64,000 nucleotides of DNA, from assembly GCF_017599385.1 (NCBI RefSeq), contig NZ_JAGFPK010000002.1:868001-932000 (forward strand). The letters are read 5' to 3'. This DNA comes from Ciceribacter sp. L1K22. Its GTDB lineage: Bacteria; Pseudomonadota; Alphaproteobacteria; Rhizobiales; Rhizobiaceae. The translations under genes were made by a program, and so were the position numbers. The notes beneath the pieces were generated by a model, which did no database searches, was not told where the DNA came from, and was given only the letters and a program-made list of their open reading frames with translations. Position 1 is the stretch's first letter. The number at the start of each line of letters is the position of its first letter. Shown piece by piece: positions 50,224 through 59,806 of this stretch.

Positions 50224-51317
50224 GCCTTGGCTCCACGCTTGCCATGGCCAAGGACCGATGGCGTTTCCATGTCCAGCGGCCATCGCGAACGCGGCTGGGT
50301 GTCGAGTCCATCTGAGCCGATCCCGAGAGCCATGCGCTCCAGCGCAGCCCAGGCGATCATCGCCGCATTGTCCGTACAGAGACGATGCGGCGGCGCAAGG
50401 AAGCGGAAACGGTACCGATCGCAAAGGGCCTGCAAGCCGGCTCGAAGTGACTGGTTTGCCGCGACCCCCCCGGCGACAACAAGCGCTGGCGTGTTATGCA
50501 TTTCAGGAAATTCCGACCTGAATCGTTCGAGGCCCCGACCAACTCTGTCGTCGAGAGTTCGTCCGATGGCCCGCTGGAAAGAAGCGCAAATGTCCGACAC
50601 GTCGCTGTCGGTGATGGGCGCCAGGCTTTCGGCGGCCTGACGCACAGCTGTCTTCAAACCGGAAAAGGAAAAATCCAGGCGCTTTTCGCCAACGAGTGGG
50701 CGAGGAAGGTCGAAACGAAGTGCATTGCCGCTTGCCGCCGCCTTCTCTACTGCCGGTCCACCCGGGTACGGAAGACCGAGCAACTTGGCTGTCTTGTCGA
50801 ACGCCTCTCCAAGCGCATCATCAATGGTCGTGCCCCACCGCTCATAGTCGCCGACACCTCGCACGAGCACCAATTGGGTGTGTCCGCCCGACACCAGAAG
50901 CATGAGGAATGGGAAATGCAACTCGTCCGTCAGGCGCGCTGTCAGCGCATGTCCTTCAAGATGATTTATCGCGTAAAGAGGTTTACCGGACGCGCGCGCG
51001 ATCGCCTTCCCGGTCATCAAGCCGACAATGAGTCCACCGATGAGGCCAGGCCCCGCCGTCGCAGCAACTGCGTCGATATCGCGCAATGTTGTCCCGGCCC
51101 GCTGCAGCGCTTCGTGAACAAGCGTATCGATCGCCTCAACATGAGCACGGGCGGCAATTTCCGGCACCACGCCGCCATAGGCTGAATGGTCGTCAAGCTG
51201 GCTCAGCACAACATCGGACACGATCTCTCCACGACCGTCGGGATGACGCACCACAATGGATGCAGCCGTCTCGTCACAGCTGGTTTCGATACCCAGAACA
51301 CGCAGGAAGGATGCCAT
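50220..51317 (-). CDS. tsaD: tRNA N6-threonylcarbamoyladenosine transferase TsaD
   Basis: 365 aa, catalytic subunit for t6A modification of tRNAs that read ANN codons. ASKA signature [28 protein letters not shown] (metal site histidines in the HxxxH region near residue 111-118: INHLEGHA) and [13 protein letters not shown]. First gene of a five-gene minus-strand operon, divergent from hemC across 73 bp. Confidence 0.96.
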   Translation of the reverse strand: MASFLRVLGIETSCDETAASIVVRHPDGRGEIVSDVVLSQLDDHSAYGGVVPEIAARAHVEAIDTLVHEALQRAGTTLRDIDAVAATAGPGLIGGLIVGLMTGKAIARASGKPLYAINHLEGHALTARLTDELHFPFLMLLVSGGHTQLVLVRGVGDYERWGTTIDDALGEAFDKTAKLLGLPYPGGPAVEKAAASGNALRFDLPRPLVGEKRLDFSFSGLKTAVRQAAESLAPITDSDVSDICASFQRAIGRTLDDRVGRGLERFRSEFPEMHNTPALVVAGGVAANQSLRAGLQALCDRYRFRFLAPPHRLCTDNAAMIAWAALERMALGIGSDGLDTQPRSRWPLDMETPSVLGHGKRGAKA

Positions 51318-51390
51318 TTACGCCGGTCGTCGATTGCGATGAAATTGAAAGACGTTTACGAGGACAGTCGGTAACAACGGATGAAAGCGG

Positions 51391-52320
51391 ATGCAAACAA
51401 AACCTTTTCGCATCGGCACACGCGGCAGCCCGCTAGCGCTCGCCCAGACATACGAGACGCGGGACAGGCTGATGGCTACCCACGGGCTGCCCGCCGACTC
51501 TTTCGAAATCGTGGTTCTTTCCACTGCCGGCGACCGAATTACCGATCGCGCACTATCCGAAATAGGCGGCAAGGGATTGTTCACCCAGGAACTGGAGGAA
51601 CAATTGCTGTCGGGCGAGCTAGATCTTGCGGTACACTCGTCCAAGGATATGCCGACCAAACTTCAGGATGGGCTTCACCTTTGCGCGTTCCTGCCAAGGG
51701 AAGATCCCCGTGACGCTTTTGTCGGACGCACGGCCAAAACCTTGATGGAGCTCCCGCAAGGCGCAACGATCGGATCATCCTCGCTTCGACGCCAGGCTCT
51801 TATCCGCAGGCTTCGTCCCGACATCAATGTCATCACCTTTCGGGGGCTGGTCGATACTCGGCTGCGCAAGCTGGAGGAGGGTCAGGTCGATGCGACGCTT
51901 CTCGCCTATGCGGGACTGCGTAGGCTCGGCAAGCATGATGTTCCGACAGAACTGCTGGACCCGGTCGAATTTCCGCCGGCACCGGCACAAGGGGCCATAT
52001 GCATCGAGAGCCGCGTCGGCGACCCCAGGGTCGAAACCCTCCTCGCGGCCATCAATCATCGAGAAACCTATGATGCGGTGAGCTGCGAGCGTGGGTTCCT
52101 GGCGAGCCTCGACGGATCTTGTCGGACGCCCATAGCCGGATTTGCAACTTGCGACGGCGAGGATATTCGATTTTCCGGGATGGTTCTGACGCCGGACGGA
52201 TCGAGCCATCACAGCGTTACAATCGAGGGACGACGCTCGTCGGCGACAGAACTTGGAGTGGAGGCGGGTCGCCAGATTCGCGAAGTGGCAGGGCCAAGCT
52301 TCTTCGCGGCGTGGGGCTGA
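51391..52320 (+). CDS. hemC: Porphobilinogen deaminase
   Basis: 309 aa, heme pathway enzyme that assembles hydroxymethylbilane. [13 protein letters not shown] at the N-terminus, [10 protein letters not shown], and the dipyrromethane cofactor cysteine in [12 protein letters not shown]. It starts the plus-strand heme operon; hemD follows in 2 bp. Confidence 0.96.
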   Translation: MQTKPFRIGTRGSPLALAQTYETRDRLMATHGLPADSFEIVVLSTAGDRITDRALSEIGGKGLFTQELEEQLLSGELDLAVHSSKDMPTKLQDGLHLCAFLPREDPRDAFVGRTAKTLMELPQGATIGSSSLRRQALIRRLRPDINVITFRGLVDTRLRKLEEGQVDATLLAYAGLRRLGKHDVPTELLDPVEFPPAPAQGAICIESRVGDPRVETLLAAINHRETYDAVSCERGFLASLDGSCRTPIAGFATCDGEDIRFSGMVLTPDGSSHHSVTIEGRRSSATELGVEAGRQIREVAGPSFFAAWG

Positions 52321-52322
52321 GC

Positions 52323-53087
52323 TTGCGCGTGCTTGTGACCCGTCCCGAACCGGCAGCGGCACGCACCGCAGCACGGTTGCGGGAACTGGGACACGACGCG
52401 GTGACGATGCCCCTCTCTGCCGCTAGGCATTTTCCGGAAAGCATCTCACAGGTGCTGTCGAAGCCCGCCTCCGGTCTGGTCGTAACCAGCGCTGAAGCGC
52501 TTCGTGCCATCGGTCAAACCGGAGATCTCGTCAGCATCTGGAAGAAGCTCCCCATTTTCGCCGTTGGCGCTGCTACTGCTCAGGAAGCACAAGCCCTCCA
52601 GTTTGAGAATGTCATTGCCGGGAACGGAGACGGAGCTTTACTGGCGGAAATTATATCCTCCCACGCCGCCGGCGAAGCGCTCGGTGCACCGCTTGTCTAC
52701 CTCGCTGGGACCCCGCGCGCTCAGTCTCTCGAACAGGCGCTTCGGGAAGCTGCAATCCCGTTCGAAGTGTGTGAGTGCTACCGGATGGACGCGGTGCAGC
52801 CATCGCTCGACGAACAGCTACGATTTCTCCGCGGCCGCCGTCCTGACGCAGTTCTTCACTACTCATCCGAAAGCCTTCGGCGCTTTATGGAGTTGCAGGC
52901 GGTCGTGGAAGCACCGCAGCTGGCCCTGGACATCGTACCGTATTGCCTGAGCAGGGTCATCGCCGAGAAACTTCCGGGCGAGCTGTACGTTCGTGCCAAA
53001 ATAGCGCCGAACCCTTCGGAGGAAAGCTTGCTCTCGCTTTTGCCGCCCGCTGGTTCCCGACCTCAGTCGGGCATCTCGCCGGCTTAA
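52323..53087 (+). CDS. hemD: Uroporphyrinogen-III synthase
   Basis: 254 aa. It cyclises hydroxymethylbilane to uroporphyrinogen III. RVLVTRPEPAAARTAARLRE, FAVGAATAQEAQALQF and VLHYSSESLRRFMEL fit the weakly conserved family. The start is TTG at 52323, two bases after the hemC stop, giving MRVLVTRPEP; GTG at 52311 inside hemC is an alternative. The open frame to 52119 overlaps hemC and is not likely translated. Confidence 0.88.
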   Translation: MRVLVTRPEPAAARTAARLRELGHDAVTMPLSAARHFPESISQVLSKPASGLVVTSAEALRAIGQTGDLVSIWKKLPIFAVGAATAQEAQALQFENVIAGNGDGALLAEIISSHAAGEALGAPLVYLAGTPRAQSLEQALREAAIPFEVCECYRMDAVQPSLDEQLRFLRGRRPDAVLHYSSESLRRFMELQAVVEAPQLALDIVPYCLSRVIAEKLPGELYVRAKIAPNPSEESLLSLLPPAGSRPQSGISPA

Positions 53088-53160
53088 AATTGCGCCGAGG
53101 CCTTTTCTTCACGTTCGTCCCTGACTAGGTTCATTGCACTGCACGGAATGAGAGGTTGTT

Positions 53161-54372
53161 ATGGCTACGGGAAAGCCACCGCGCCGTCCCAAGGCGCAAA
53201 GTGAGCCGGTCACCATCGATCTGCAAGCGGAAAGCTCCGATGCAGCTGGCCCCGACCAAGGCCTGAAGCCGGAAGACTTGCACGCAGACGAAGCGACGGC
53301 GGCTGCACCAGAAGGTCCCCCCATCGATAATCCCGATGACGCCAGCTCGTCCGATCCGCTATCAGACACCGGCGGGGAGGCTCCAGCCCAGGGCGAAAGG
53401 CGTAATACTGAAGCGCAGCCTCGCGGACCTTCCACGTCAAGTCTTCTGGCGGCCGGTATCGCGGGAGGTCTCGTTTCGTTGGCCTTGGCGGCGAGCATGT
53501 TCTACGCAGGGTTCTTGCCGCTGACATCTACGACAACAGACGGCGCAATGCCGGCGGAACTATCCGACAGGTTGTCGGCGGTCGAAGCTCGAGTATCGTC
53601 TCTCACCACAACGGGCGCGTCATCCGAGGCAACGGACCTTCAGCCTCGCATCGCTGCGCTTGAAACAGCGATCGACGCGGTTCGACAGGAGGCTTCCTCA
53701 GAATCAAATGAAGCGGCTATCTCGAGCTTGCGTGGCGAATTGACTGCTCTGGCGGAGACTCTTGGTCAGCTGAAGACGGTGGTGGAGTCCAACCGACAAT
53801 CTGCTGAGACCACCGCTTCAAGGCTTGCCGAAGCGGAAAGGAAGATCGATGAGCCGCGAACAGACGTGGAAATGGCACGCGCCATCTCCGCAACCGCATT
53901 GAAAGCAGCGGTGGACCGCGGTGGCCCTTTCCTGGCGGAACTTGATACGCTCGCCGGTGTCGCTCCGGAAGATCCGGCGGTAGAAGAGCTGAGACCCTAC
54001 GCAGCCACCGGCGTTGCCTCACGTGCGGAGTTGGTTCGCCGCTTTCCCGACGTCGCTAATGCGATCCTGGCGGCGATCCATCAGCCTGAGGAGTCAGACG
54101 GTATCGGCGCACGCCTTCTTTCAAGCGCATTTTCCGTGATCAAGGTTAGACCAGTTGGCAATGTCGACGGCGACACCCCGGAGGCGATCGTCGCACGCAT
54201 GGAAGACAAATTGCGCAACGGCGACATCAAGGGCGCCTCCCTGGAGTGGGATACTCTACCGGAAGCCGGCAAAGCTGCGTCGAACGATTATGCAGAACTG
54301 CTTAAGAACCGGGTGACTGTCGAAACGCTGGCCGGCTCCGCAATGAGCAACGCCGTTAACACCAATGGCTGA
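53161..54372 (+). CDS. Mitofilin/Mic60-like inner membrane protein (COG4223 type)
   Basis: 403 aa. An acidic, disordered N-terminus (about 1-92), a single transmembrane helix (about 93-115), a long coiled-coil region (about 120-240, rich in Ala, Glu, Ser) and a helical C-terminal domain (about 255-400). This is the layout of alphaproteobacterial Mic60 homologues, which sit next to hem genes and shape or tether the inner membrane. Encoded between hemD and hemY, in the position reported for alphaproteobacteria. Confidence 0.8.
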   Translation: MATGKPPRRPKAQSEPVTIDLQAESSDAAGPDQGLKPEDLHADEATAAAPEGPPIDNPDDASSSDPLSDTGGEAPAQGERRNTEAQPRGPSTSSLLAAGIAGGLVSLALAASMFYAGFLPLTSTTTDGAMPAELSDRLSAVEARVSSLTTTGASSEATDLQPRIAALETAIDAVRQEASSESNEAAISSLRGELTALAETLGQLKTVVESNRQSAETTASRLAEAERKIDEPRTDVEMARAISATALKAAVDRGGPFLAELDTLAGVAPEDPAVEELRPYAATGVASRAELVRRFPDVANAILAAIHQPEESDGIGARLLSSAFSVIKVRPVGNVDGDTPEAIVARMEDKLRNGDIKGASLEWDTLPEAGKAASNDYAELLKNRVTVETLAGSAMSNAVNTNG

Positions 54373-54384
54373 GGAGAAGCGGCA

Positions 54385-55953
54385 GTGATCAGACTTTTAA
54401 CGTTTCTGCTTCTCGTTCTGGCACTGGGCTTCGGCTTCGCGTGGCTAGCCGACCGCCCGGGTCAGCTTTCGATATTATGGGACGGCCAACTTGTAGAAAT
54501 GAGCCTGACAGTGGCCGCGAGCTTCGCAGTGGCATTGGTTGCCGCCGTGATGATGACATGGTGGTTGGTCAGGACTATCTGGACGTCGCCCCACTCCGTT
54601 CGTCGCTACTTCAGGGCACGCACGCGGGACCGGGGATATCAGGCGCTATCCACCGGGCTGATCGCCGCAGGCGCCGGCAACGCTATCTTGGCTCGAAAGA
54701 TGAGCGCTCGCGCTCGCGGCTTGCTGCGTGCCGATCAGGAACCGCTCATCCTCATGCTGGATGCTCAAGCCGCCCTCATCGAAGGCAAACAGGATGAGGC
54801 ACGACGTCTCTTTCAGCAAATGTCAGAGGACCCGGAAACCAGAGAACTCGGTCTGCGGGGCCTTTACGTCGATGCGTCACGGCTGGGCGCGAACGAAGCC
54901 GCAAGGCAATACGCTGAGACAGCGACCGAACAAGCGCCGTATTTGCCTTGGGCTGCAAAGGCCACTCTCGAATACCGCTGCCAGAACGGTCATTGGGATG
55001 ATGCGATCCGACTTCTCGACCAACAGCGAATTGCGCATGTCCTAAACCGCGCTGAAGCTGACCGTGTCAAAGCGGTGCTTCTCACCGCAAAGGCTGCCGA
55101 TCAACTCGATGCGGAGCCAACAGCGGCTCGCGACAATGCCGTTGGCGCACTCAAGCTCATAAAGGATTTCGTGCCTGCCGCCCTCATCGCCGCCAAGGCT
55201 TATATGCGGGAGGAGAACCTCCGGAAGGCGAGTTCGGTTCTGGAGCAGGTTTGGAAGTTACAGCCCCACCCCGAAATCGCCGCCGCCTATGTCCGGTTGC
55301 GGAGCGGTGACAGTGCCGTTGACCGTCTCAAGCGAGCAGAGAAGCTTGAAGCTCTGAAACCGAACAATCCCGAATCGCTGCTGGCAGTTTCCGAGGCCGC
55401 CTTGGCCGCCACGGAATTTGGCAAGGCGCGTTCAAAAGCAGAAGCGGCTCTTCGCATGGAGCCGAGCGAGAGAGTGTTTCTCTTGCTTGCGGATATCGAG
55501 GAGGCGGAGACTGGAGATCAGGGACGAATACGGCACTGGATGGTGAGCGCGCTTAAGGCCCCGAAAGATGCGGCCTGGGTGGCTGATGGCCATGTCTCGG
55601 AGAAATGGTTGCCGGTATCGCCGGTCACCGGCCGGCTTGATGCCTTCGAGTGGAAGGTTCCTTTCGATCAAGTTGGCGACGTGTCCGACAGTCACGAAAA
55701 GGCCAAGGACGCAGTCGCGTCCTTGCCACCCGTCACGGTGACCGAGGAAGCCGAACCGCAAGTGACCGTCGCTCCCGGTGCGCTGTCTCCGATCGACACC
55801 GAGAGCGAAATGCACGTGGCGACCACCGCCTCCCCCGCGCCGGAAGAGACAAAGGAAATAGCCCCCCCCTTCTTTGGACGGCCGCCGGATGACCCCGGTG
55901 TGCGCGATCCGGATCGTCCCGCGTCGACCAAAACACGATTGCCGTTGTTTTAG
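54385..55953 (+). CDS. hemY: HemY-type TPR membrane protein
   Basis: 522 aa. Two N-terminal transmembrane helices (about 3-22 and 38-62) with the conserved WLADRPGQLSILWDGQ between them, then tetratricopeptide-like helices to about residue 400 and a low-complexity Pro/Glu tail. The family is linked to heme synthesis by position; its exact role is unsettled. It starts 12 bp after the Mic60-like gene. Not the protoporphyrinogen oxidase also called HemY. Confidence 0.88.
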   Translation: MIRLLTFLLLVLALGFGFAWLADRPGQLSILWDGQLVEMSLTVAASFAVALVAAVMMTWWLVRTIWTSPHSVRRYFRARTRDRGYQALSTGLIAAGAGNAILARKMSARARGLLRADQEPLILMLDAQAALIEGKQDEARRLFQQMSEDPETRELGLRGLYVDASRLGANEAARQYAETATEQAPYLPWAAKATLEYRCQNGHWDDAIRLLDQQRIAHVLNRAEADRVKAVLLTAKAADQLDAEPTAARDNAVGALKLIKDFVPAALIAAKAYMREENLRKASSVLEQVWKLQPHPEIAAAYVRLRSGDSAVDRLKRAEKLEALKPNNPESLLAVSEAALAATEFGKARSKAEAALRMEPSERVFLLLADIEEAETGDQGRIRHWMVSALKAPKDAAWVADGHVSEKWLPVSPVTGRLDAFEWKVPFDQVGDVSDSHEKAKDAVASLPPVTVTEEAEPQVTVAPGALSPIDTESEMHVATTASPAPEETKEIAPPFFGRPPDDPGVRDPDRPASTKTRLPLF

Positions 55954-55965
55954 AGGAAGCACTCG

Positions 55966-56445
55966 ATGTTCGAACGCCTCCAGACCTTTATCCAGAGCCT
56001 GACGACGGACGACGACAAACTCATGTTCACGCCGGATGATCCGCGGGTCGCGGTCGCGGCTCTCTGCATGCAGGTGATGGAAGCGGACGGCGTGGTGAGA
56101 CAGGCGGAAAAGGAAAAGCTTCGAAGCCTTTTGAAGGATAGATACAGCCTCACTGAAGCCGAACTTGACGCCCTCGTGCGGGCTGGGAAAAGAGCCGAGA
56201 ATGAGGCGATCGACTACTACCGGTTCACAGCTGATCTGAAGCGTCATCTTGACGAAGGACAACGCCTGCAATTGGTGCGTGCGCTCTGGGACTTGGTTTA
56301 TTCCGACGGGGAACGCAGCGAGATCGAAGATCACGTCGTATGGCGGATCGCGGATCTGTTGGGCGTTTCTGATCATGATCGCGTGCGGGAGAGACTGAGC
56401 GCTGCGGCCAGAGCGGAGGGGACCGGAGACGAAAATGCTCGATGA
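55966..56445 (+). CDS. TerB-domain protein
   Basis: 159 aa of the tellurite-resistance TerB/DjlA N-terminal helical domain: MEADGVVRQAEKEKLRSLLK and LVYSDGERSEIEDHVVWRIA carry the two acidic repeat motifs expected to bind metal. No ter operon is nearby, so a housekeeping role is more likely. It overlaps the start of the next gene by 11 nt. Confidence 0.85.
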   Translation: MFERLQTFIQSLTTDDDKLMFTPDDPRVAVAALCMQVMEADGVVRQAEKEKLRSLLKDRYSLTEAELDALVRAGKRAENEAIDYYRFTADLKRHLDEGQRLQLVRALWDLVYSDGERSEIEDHVVWRIADLLGVSDHDRVRERLSAAARAEGTGDENAR

Positions 56446-57205
56446 TCCGTCCAGGCGGCCGGGCAAGGCACCCATCTTGATTGTCCTGCACCAGGAACGC
56501 TCGAGCCCGGGACGGGTCGGGCAATTGCTGGAGGAAAAAGGATATCGACTCGATATCAGAAGGCCGGTTCTTGGCGATTCCTTGCCAGATACGTTGGCTT
56601 CTCACGGCGGCGCGGTAATCTTCGGCGGGCCGATGAGTGCGAACGACCCGGACGAGTTTGTTCGTCGCGAGATAGAGTGGCTGGAGGTTCCGCTCAAGGA
56701 AAACAAGCCGTATATCGGGATTTGCCTTGGAGCCCAGATGCTTGTGCGTCATCTCGGCGGCAAGGTTACGGCAAACCCGGATCAGTCCGTTGAAATAGGA
56801 TGGTACCCTATAAGGCCCACCGAAAAAGGGCGGCTCATTATGCACTGGCCAAAGATGGTATACCACTTTCATCGTGAAGGCTTTGACCTGCCACGCGGCT
56901 GCCAACTGCTGGCGCAGGGGGATACCTATCCGAACCAGGCCTTCAGGTTCGGTGAGAACGCATGGGGTATCCAGTTTCACGCGGAACTCACGCGGGCGAT
57001 GATGCAGCGCTGGGTGGTTCACGGAGCACATCGGTTCACGTTGCCGAACGCTCAAATGGGACGCGAGCACCTCGAGGGAAGGATGTTGTTCGATAGCCCC
57101 CTGCGGTCTTGGCTGTCTCTCTTCCTTGACCTTGTATTCGAGGGCCGCGACGTTAAGGGGAACTACCTGGAAGGCGCGTCCAATGCGTCGATATTCCGCA
57201 ATTGA
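56435..57205 (+). CDS. Class I glutamine amidotransferase-like protein
   Basis: 256 aa. Nucleophile elbow GICLGAQML (Cys) and the partner triad in GIQFHAELT (His and Glu) are intact, so ammonia release from glutamine is possible. It is a stand-alone domain, not fused to a synthetase. It belongs to the hem-TerB transcript by overlap, and its last 43 bp overlap the end of the convergent MFS gene. Confidence 0.85.
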   Translation: MLDDPSRRPGKAPILIVLHQERSSPGRVGQLLEEKGYRLDIRRPVLGDSLPDTLASHGGAVIFGGPMSANDPDEFVRREIEWLEVPLKENKPYIGICLGAQMLVRHLGGKVTANPDQSVEIGWYPIRPTEKGRLIMHWPKMVYHFHREGFDLPRGCQLLAQGDTYPNQAFRFGENAWGIQFHAELTRAMMQRWVVHGAHRFTLPNAQMGREHLEGRMLFDSPLRSWLSLFLDLVFEGRDVKGNYLEGASNASIFRN

Positions 57206-58401
57206 GGAAAACGCGCGGCCCAGATGGCTGCGACCGCAAGGGTGCCGAGACCCCCGAAGACGACCGCTGCAATCGGACCGATGACCGAAGCCATCGTACC
57301 TGCGCGAAATTCGCCGAGTTCGTTTGACGCCCCGACGAACACCATGTTGACCGCATTCACCCGGCCTCTGACATCGTCCGGGGTCCAAAGAGCGATAAGC
57401 GTTTCACGGACATAGACGGACGCCATATCCGCTGCCCCCATCAGCATCAGCGACAGGATCGACAACCATGCGGTTTGCGACAGGCCGAAGATCACTGTGC
57501 CCGCCCCGAACAAGGCAACGCCGATGAACATGAAGGCACCGGCATGGTGTCGCAACGGAAAGGCGGCAAGCCAAATGGCGACAACTATGGCACCGACACC
57601 TGGCGCTGCCCTCAGCAGTCCCAATCCCCAAGGCCCCAGAACAAGGATGTCCCTTGCAAAAACGGGCATCAACGCAACGGCGCCGCCCAATAACACCGCA
57701 AAAAGATCCAGTGAAATGGCGCCGAGAACGACCTTTTCAGAGCCTATGAAACGAAAGCCGGCCAAGATCGACCCCCAGGTCATTCCCCTTGAAATGCTCC
57801 GTTGGGCAGGCTTGGGAACCATAAAAACAAGCATTGCAGCCGCGACGAAGAAGGCCAACGCAACGGAATAGGCAACGATTGGGCTCGCGCCATAGAGCAG
57901 ACCGCCGGCCACCGGACCAACAATCGAAGCGGTTTGCCAAGACGAGGAATTCCAGGCGACAGCGTTAGGAAGATCAGCGGCTGGCACCAGATTGGGGGCC
58001 AGTGACTGAACAGCAGGCGCCATGAAAGCGCGCTCTATGCCAAACACAACCAGAACGGCAAAAACAGCAGCTGGCGCGAAGGTGCCGGTCGCGGTCAAGC
58101 CGAGCAGGGCTGCCCCACAAAGCGCGCTGACGACCAAACAGATCGCAACGATCGCGCGTCGGCTATAGCGATCCACAACCGATCCAGTGACAAGTATCAA
58201 TACAAGCGATGGCAGGAACTGAGCCAGGCCGATCAAGCCAAGATAAAGCGTATTGCCCGTTACATCGTACATCTGCCAGCCGACAGAGACACTGACAATC
58301 TGCGTCGCAAACGTGGCCAGAAAGCGCGCCACAAAAAAGCGGCGGTAGGCGACGTGACGAAAGGCAGCAAAACGATCGACTGGGGAAACGGGTGACATCA
58401 C
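57163..58401 (-). CDS. MFS exporter (EntS-like)
   Basis: 412 aa with about 12 hydrophobic helices. FVARFLATFATQIVSVSVGW and VDRYSRRAIVAICL (motif A-like loop) and ELGEFRAGTMASVIGP in the C-half are typical of the enterobactin-exporter/drug-efflux subgroup of MFS. Substrate unknown. No siderophore genes are nearby. It is divergent from the YggT gene. Confidence 0.85.
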   Translation of the reverse strand: MMSPVSPVDRFAAFRHVAYRRFFVARFLATFATQIVSVSVGWQMYDVTGNTLYLGLIGLAQFLPSLVLILVTGSVVDRYSRRAIVAICLVVSALCGAALLGLTATGTFAPAAVFAVLVVFGIERAFMAPAVQSLAPNLVPAADLPNAVAWNSSSWQTASIVGPVAGGLLYGASPIVAYSVALAFFVAAAMLVFMVPKPAQRSISRGMTWGSILAGFRFIGSEKVVLGAISLDLFAVLLGGAVALMPVFARDILVLGPWGLGLLRAAPGVGAIVVAIWLAAFPLRHHAGAFMFIGVALFGAGTVIFGLSQTAWLSILSLMLMGAADMASVYVRETLIALWTPDDVRGRVNAVNMVFVGASNELGEFRAGTMASVIGPIAAVVFGGLGTLAVAAIWAARFPQLRNIDALDAPSR

Positions 58402-58539
58402 TGACTTTCGGAACTGCCCCCGTCATCGTTCGCGACGGTTCGTCGGCGTTAAACATGATTTGCGAACCATTGCCCGGCGCCACTTGCCCGTTCAGTCGCC
58501 AATGTCTACATCACTGTCAACAAAGAAATGGAGAAGACA

Positions 58540-58830
58540 ATGCTCGCGCTGTTTCAGACGATCGACCTCGCCTTGACCATCTTCACCTGGATCCTCATCG
58601 CAAGCGCCATTTTCTCCTGGCTCTATGCGTTCAATGTGATCAACTCGAACAACAGTTTCGTCAACTCGCTCGGCACATTCTTTTACAACGTCACTGAACC
58701 GGTCCTTCGCCCGATCAGGCGTTTTCTGCCAAACCTCGGTGGGATAGACATCTCGCCGATCATCGTGTTGCTGATCATTTTCTTCCTCCGCTCCTTGATG
58801 TGGAACACGATCTATCCGGCCGTTGCCTGA
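58540..58830 (+). CDS. YggT family membrane protein
   Basis: 96 aa with two hydrophobic segments separated by the conserved [21 protein letters not shown]. The ATG at 58540 has GGAGA 6 nt upstream; an in-frame ATG at 58528 is less well placed. Members may assist membrane protein insertion or cell-division site placement, but the role is not settled. The DUF167 gene follows in 11 bp. Confidence 0.9.
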   Translation: MLALFQTIDLALTIFTWILIASAIFSWLYAFNVINSNNSFVNSLGTFFYNVTEPVLRPIRRFLPNLGGIDISPIIVLLIIFFLRSLMWNTIYPAVA

Positions 58831-58841
58831 CAGGCTCTGAC

Positions 58842-59150
58842 ATGCCCTACACCAAGGCGTCGGATCACATTCGCTTGAGAGTCCGATTGACGCCTAATGG
58901 AGGGCGGGACGATCTCGACGGTCTGGAGCGCAACTCCGCCGGAGAGGCCTACATTAAGGCTCGTGTTTCAGCGGCTCCAGAAAAGGGACGGGCAAACAAG
59001 TCCCTTGTCGAACTCTTGGCAAAGCGCCTCGGCGTTCCGAAGTCGCGTATCACCATGATATCGGGCGATACATCCAGACAAAAAATCCTCCGTGTCGAGG
59101 GCGACACGGAGGAAATTTCAAGAACTCTGAACGAACTACTTCAGGCCTGA
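58842..59150 (+). CDS. DUF167 (YggU-like) protein
   Basis: 102 aa. RVRLTPNGGRDDLDG, KARVSAAPEKGRANKSLVEL and ITMISGDTSRQKILRVEG are the conserved blocks of the small YggU/DUF167 family, of unknown biochemical function, often paired with YggT as here. Its 3' end carries the antisense terminator of ppa (59086-59113), and its stop is 3 bp from the ppa stop. Confidence 0.92.
   Translation: MPYTKASDHIRLRVRLTPNGGRDDLDGLERNSAGEAYIKARVSAAPEKGRANKSLVELLAKRLGVPKSRITMISGDTSRQKILRVEGDTEEISRTLNELLQA
59086..59113 (-). terminator. Rho-independent terminator of ppa, inside the DUF167 coding sequence
   Basis: Perfect 12-bp stem TCCTCCGTGTCG / CGACACGGAGGA with a 4-nt loop. On the minus strand it is followed at once by TTTTTTG. 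It lies 40 bp beyond the ppa stop. On the plus strand the hairpin is within codons of the convergent gene, preceded rather than followed by A residues, so it should act one way only. Confidence 0.88.
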
Positions 59151-59153
59151 GGC

Positions 59154-59687
59154 CTATTTCGTCTTGTTGTAGCGGTCGATCGCCTCAACGATGAGCTGCT
59201 TGGCAACGGTGACGTCCTGCCAGCCGCCGATCTTCACCCACTTGCCGGGCTCCAGATCCTTGTAATGCTCGAAGAAGTGCTCGATCTGCTTGAGCGTGAT
59301 TTCGGGCATATCGGTGTAATTCTGAACCTTGTCATAGCGCTGTGTGAGCTTGTGCGATGGCACAGCGATGATCTTTTCATCCTTGCCGGAATTGTCTTCC
59401 ATGACCATCACGCCGATCGGGCGCACATTGATCACGCAACCCGGAATTAGCGGCCGGGTATTGCAGATGAGGACGTCGATCGGATCACCATCTTCGGAAA
59501 GGGTGTGCGGCACGAAACCGTAGTTACCCGGATATGTCATCGGCGTGTAAAGGAAGCGGTCGACGATCAGTGCCCCAGCGTCTTTGTCCATCTCGTACTT
59601 GATAGGATGACCGCCGACAGGAACTTCGACAATAACGTTGACATCTTCCGGCGGATTCTTGCCAATGGCGATAGCATCGATGCGCAT
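59154..59687 (-). CDS. ppa: Inorganic pyrophosphatase
   Basis: 177-aa soluble Mg-dependent enzyme that hydrolyses pyrophosphate. [10 protein letters not shown] holds the catalytic aspartates and [15 protein letters not shown] is the N-terminal signature. The ATG at 59687 gives [15 protein letters not shown]; the open frame extends 19 codons upstream. Its terminator is in the convergent gene. Confidence 0.97.
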   Translation of the reverse strand: MRIDAIAIGKNPPEDVNVIVEVPVGGHPIKYEMDKDAGALIVDRFLYTPMTYPGNYGFVPHTLSEDGDPIDVLICNTRPLIPGCVINVRPIGVMVMEDNSGKDEKIIAVPSHKLTQRYDKVQNYTDMPEITLKQIEHFFEHYKDLEPGKWVKIGGWQDVTVAKQLIVEAIDRYNKTK

Positions 59688-59806
59688 TTTTGACCCCGTG
59701 GGCGTGTTGAATTCCCCGGTTACGTAAAGCGAAAGATGACGCAATGCAACACGGCTTTCCGTCTACGGCGACTTTGCTCTACGACGGCCGTAAACGAGAG
59801 GGGCGA

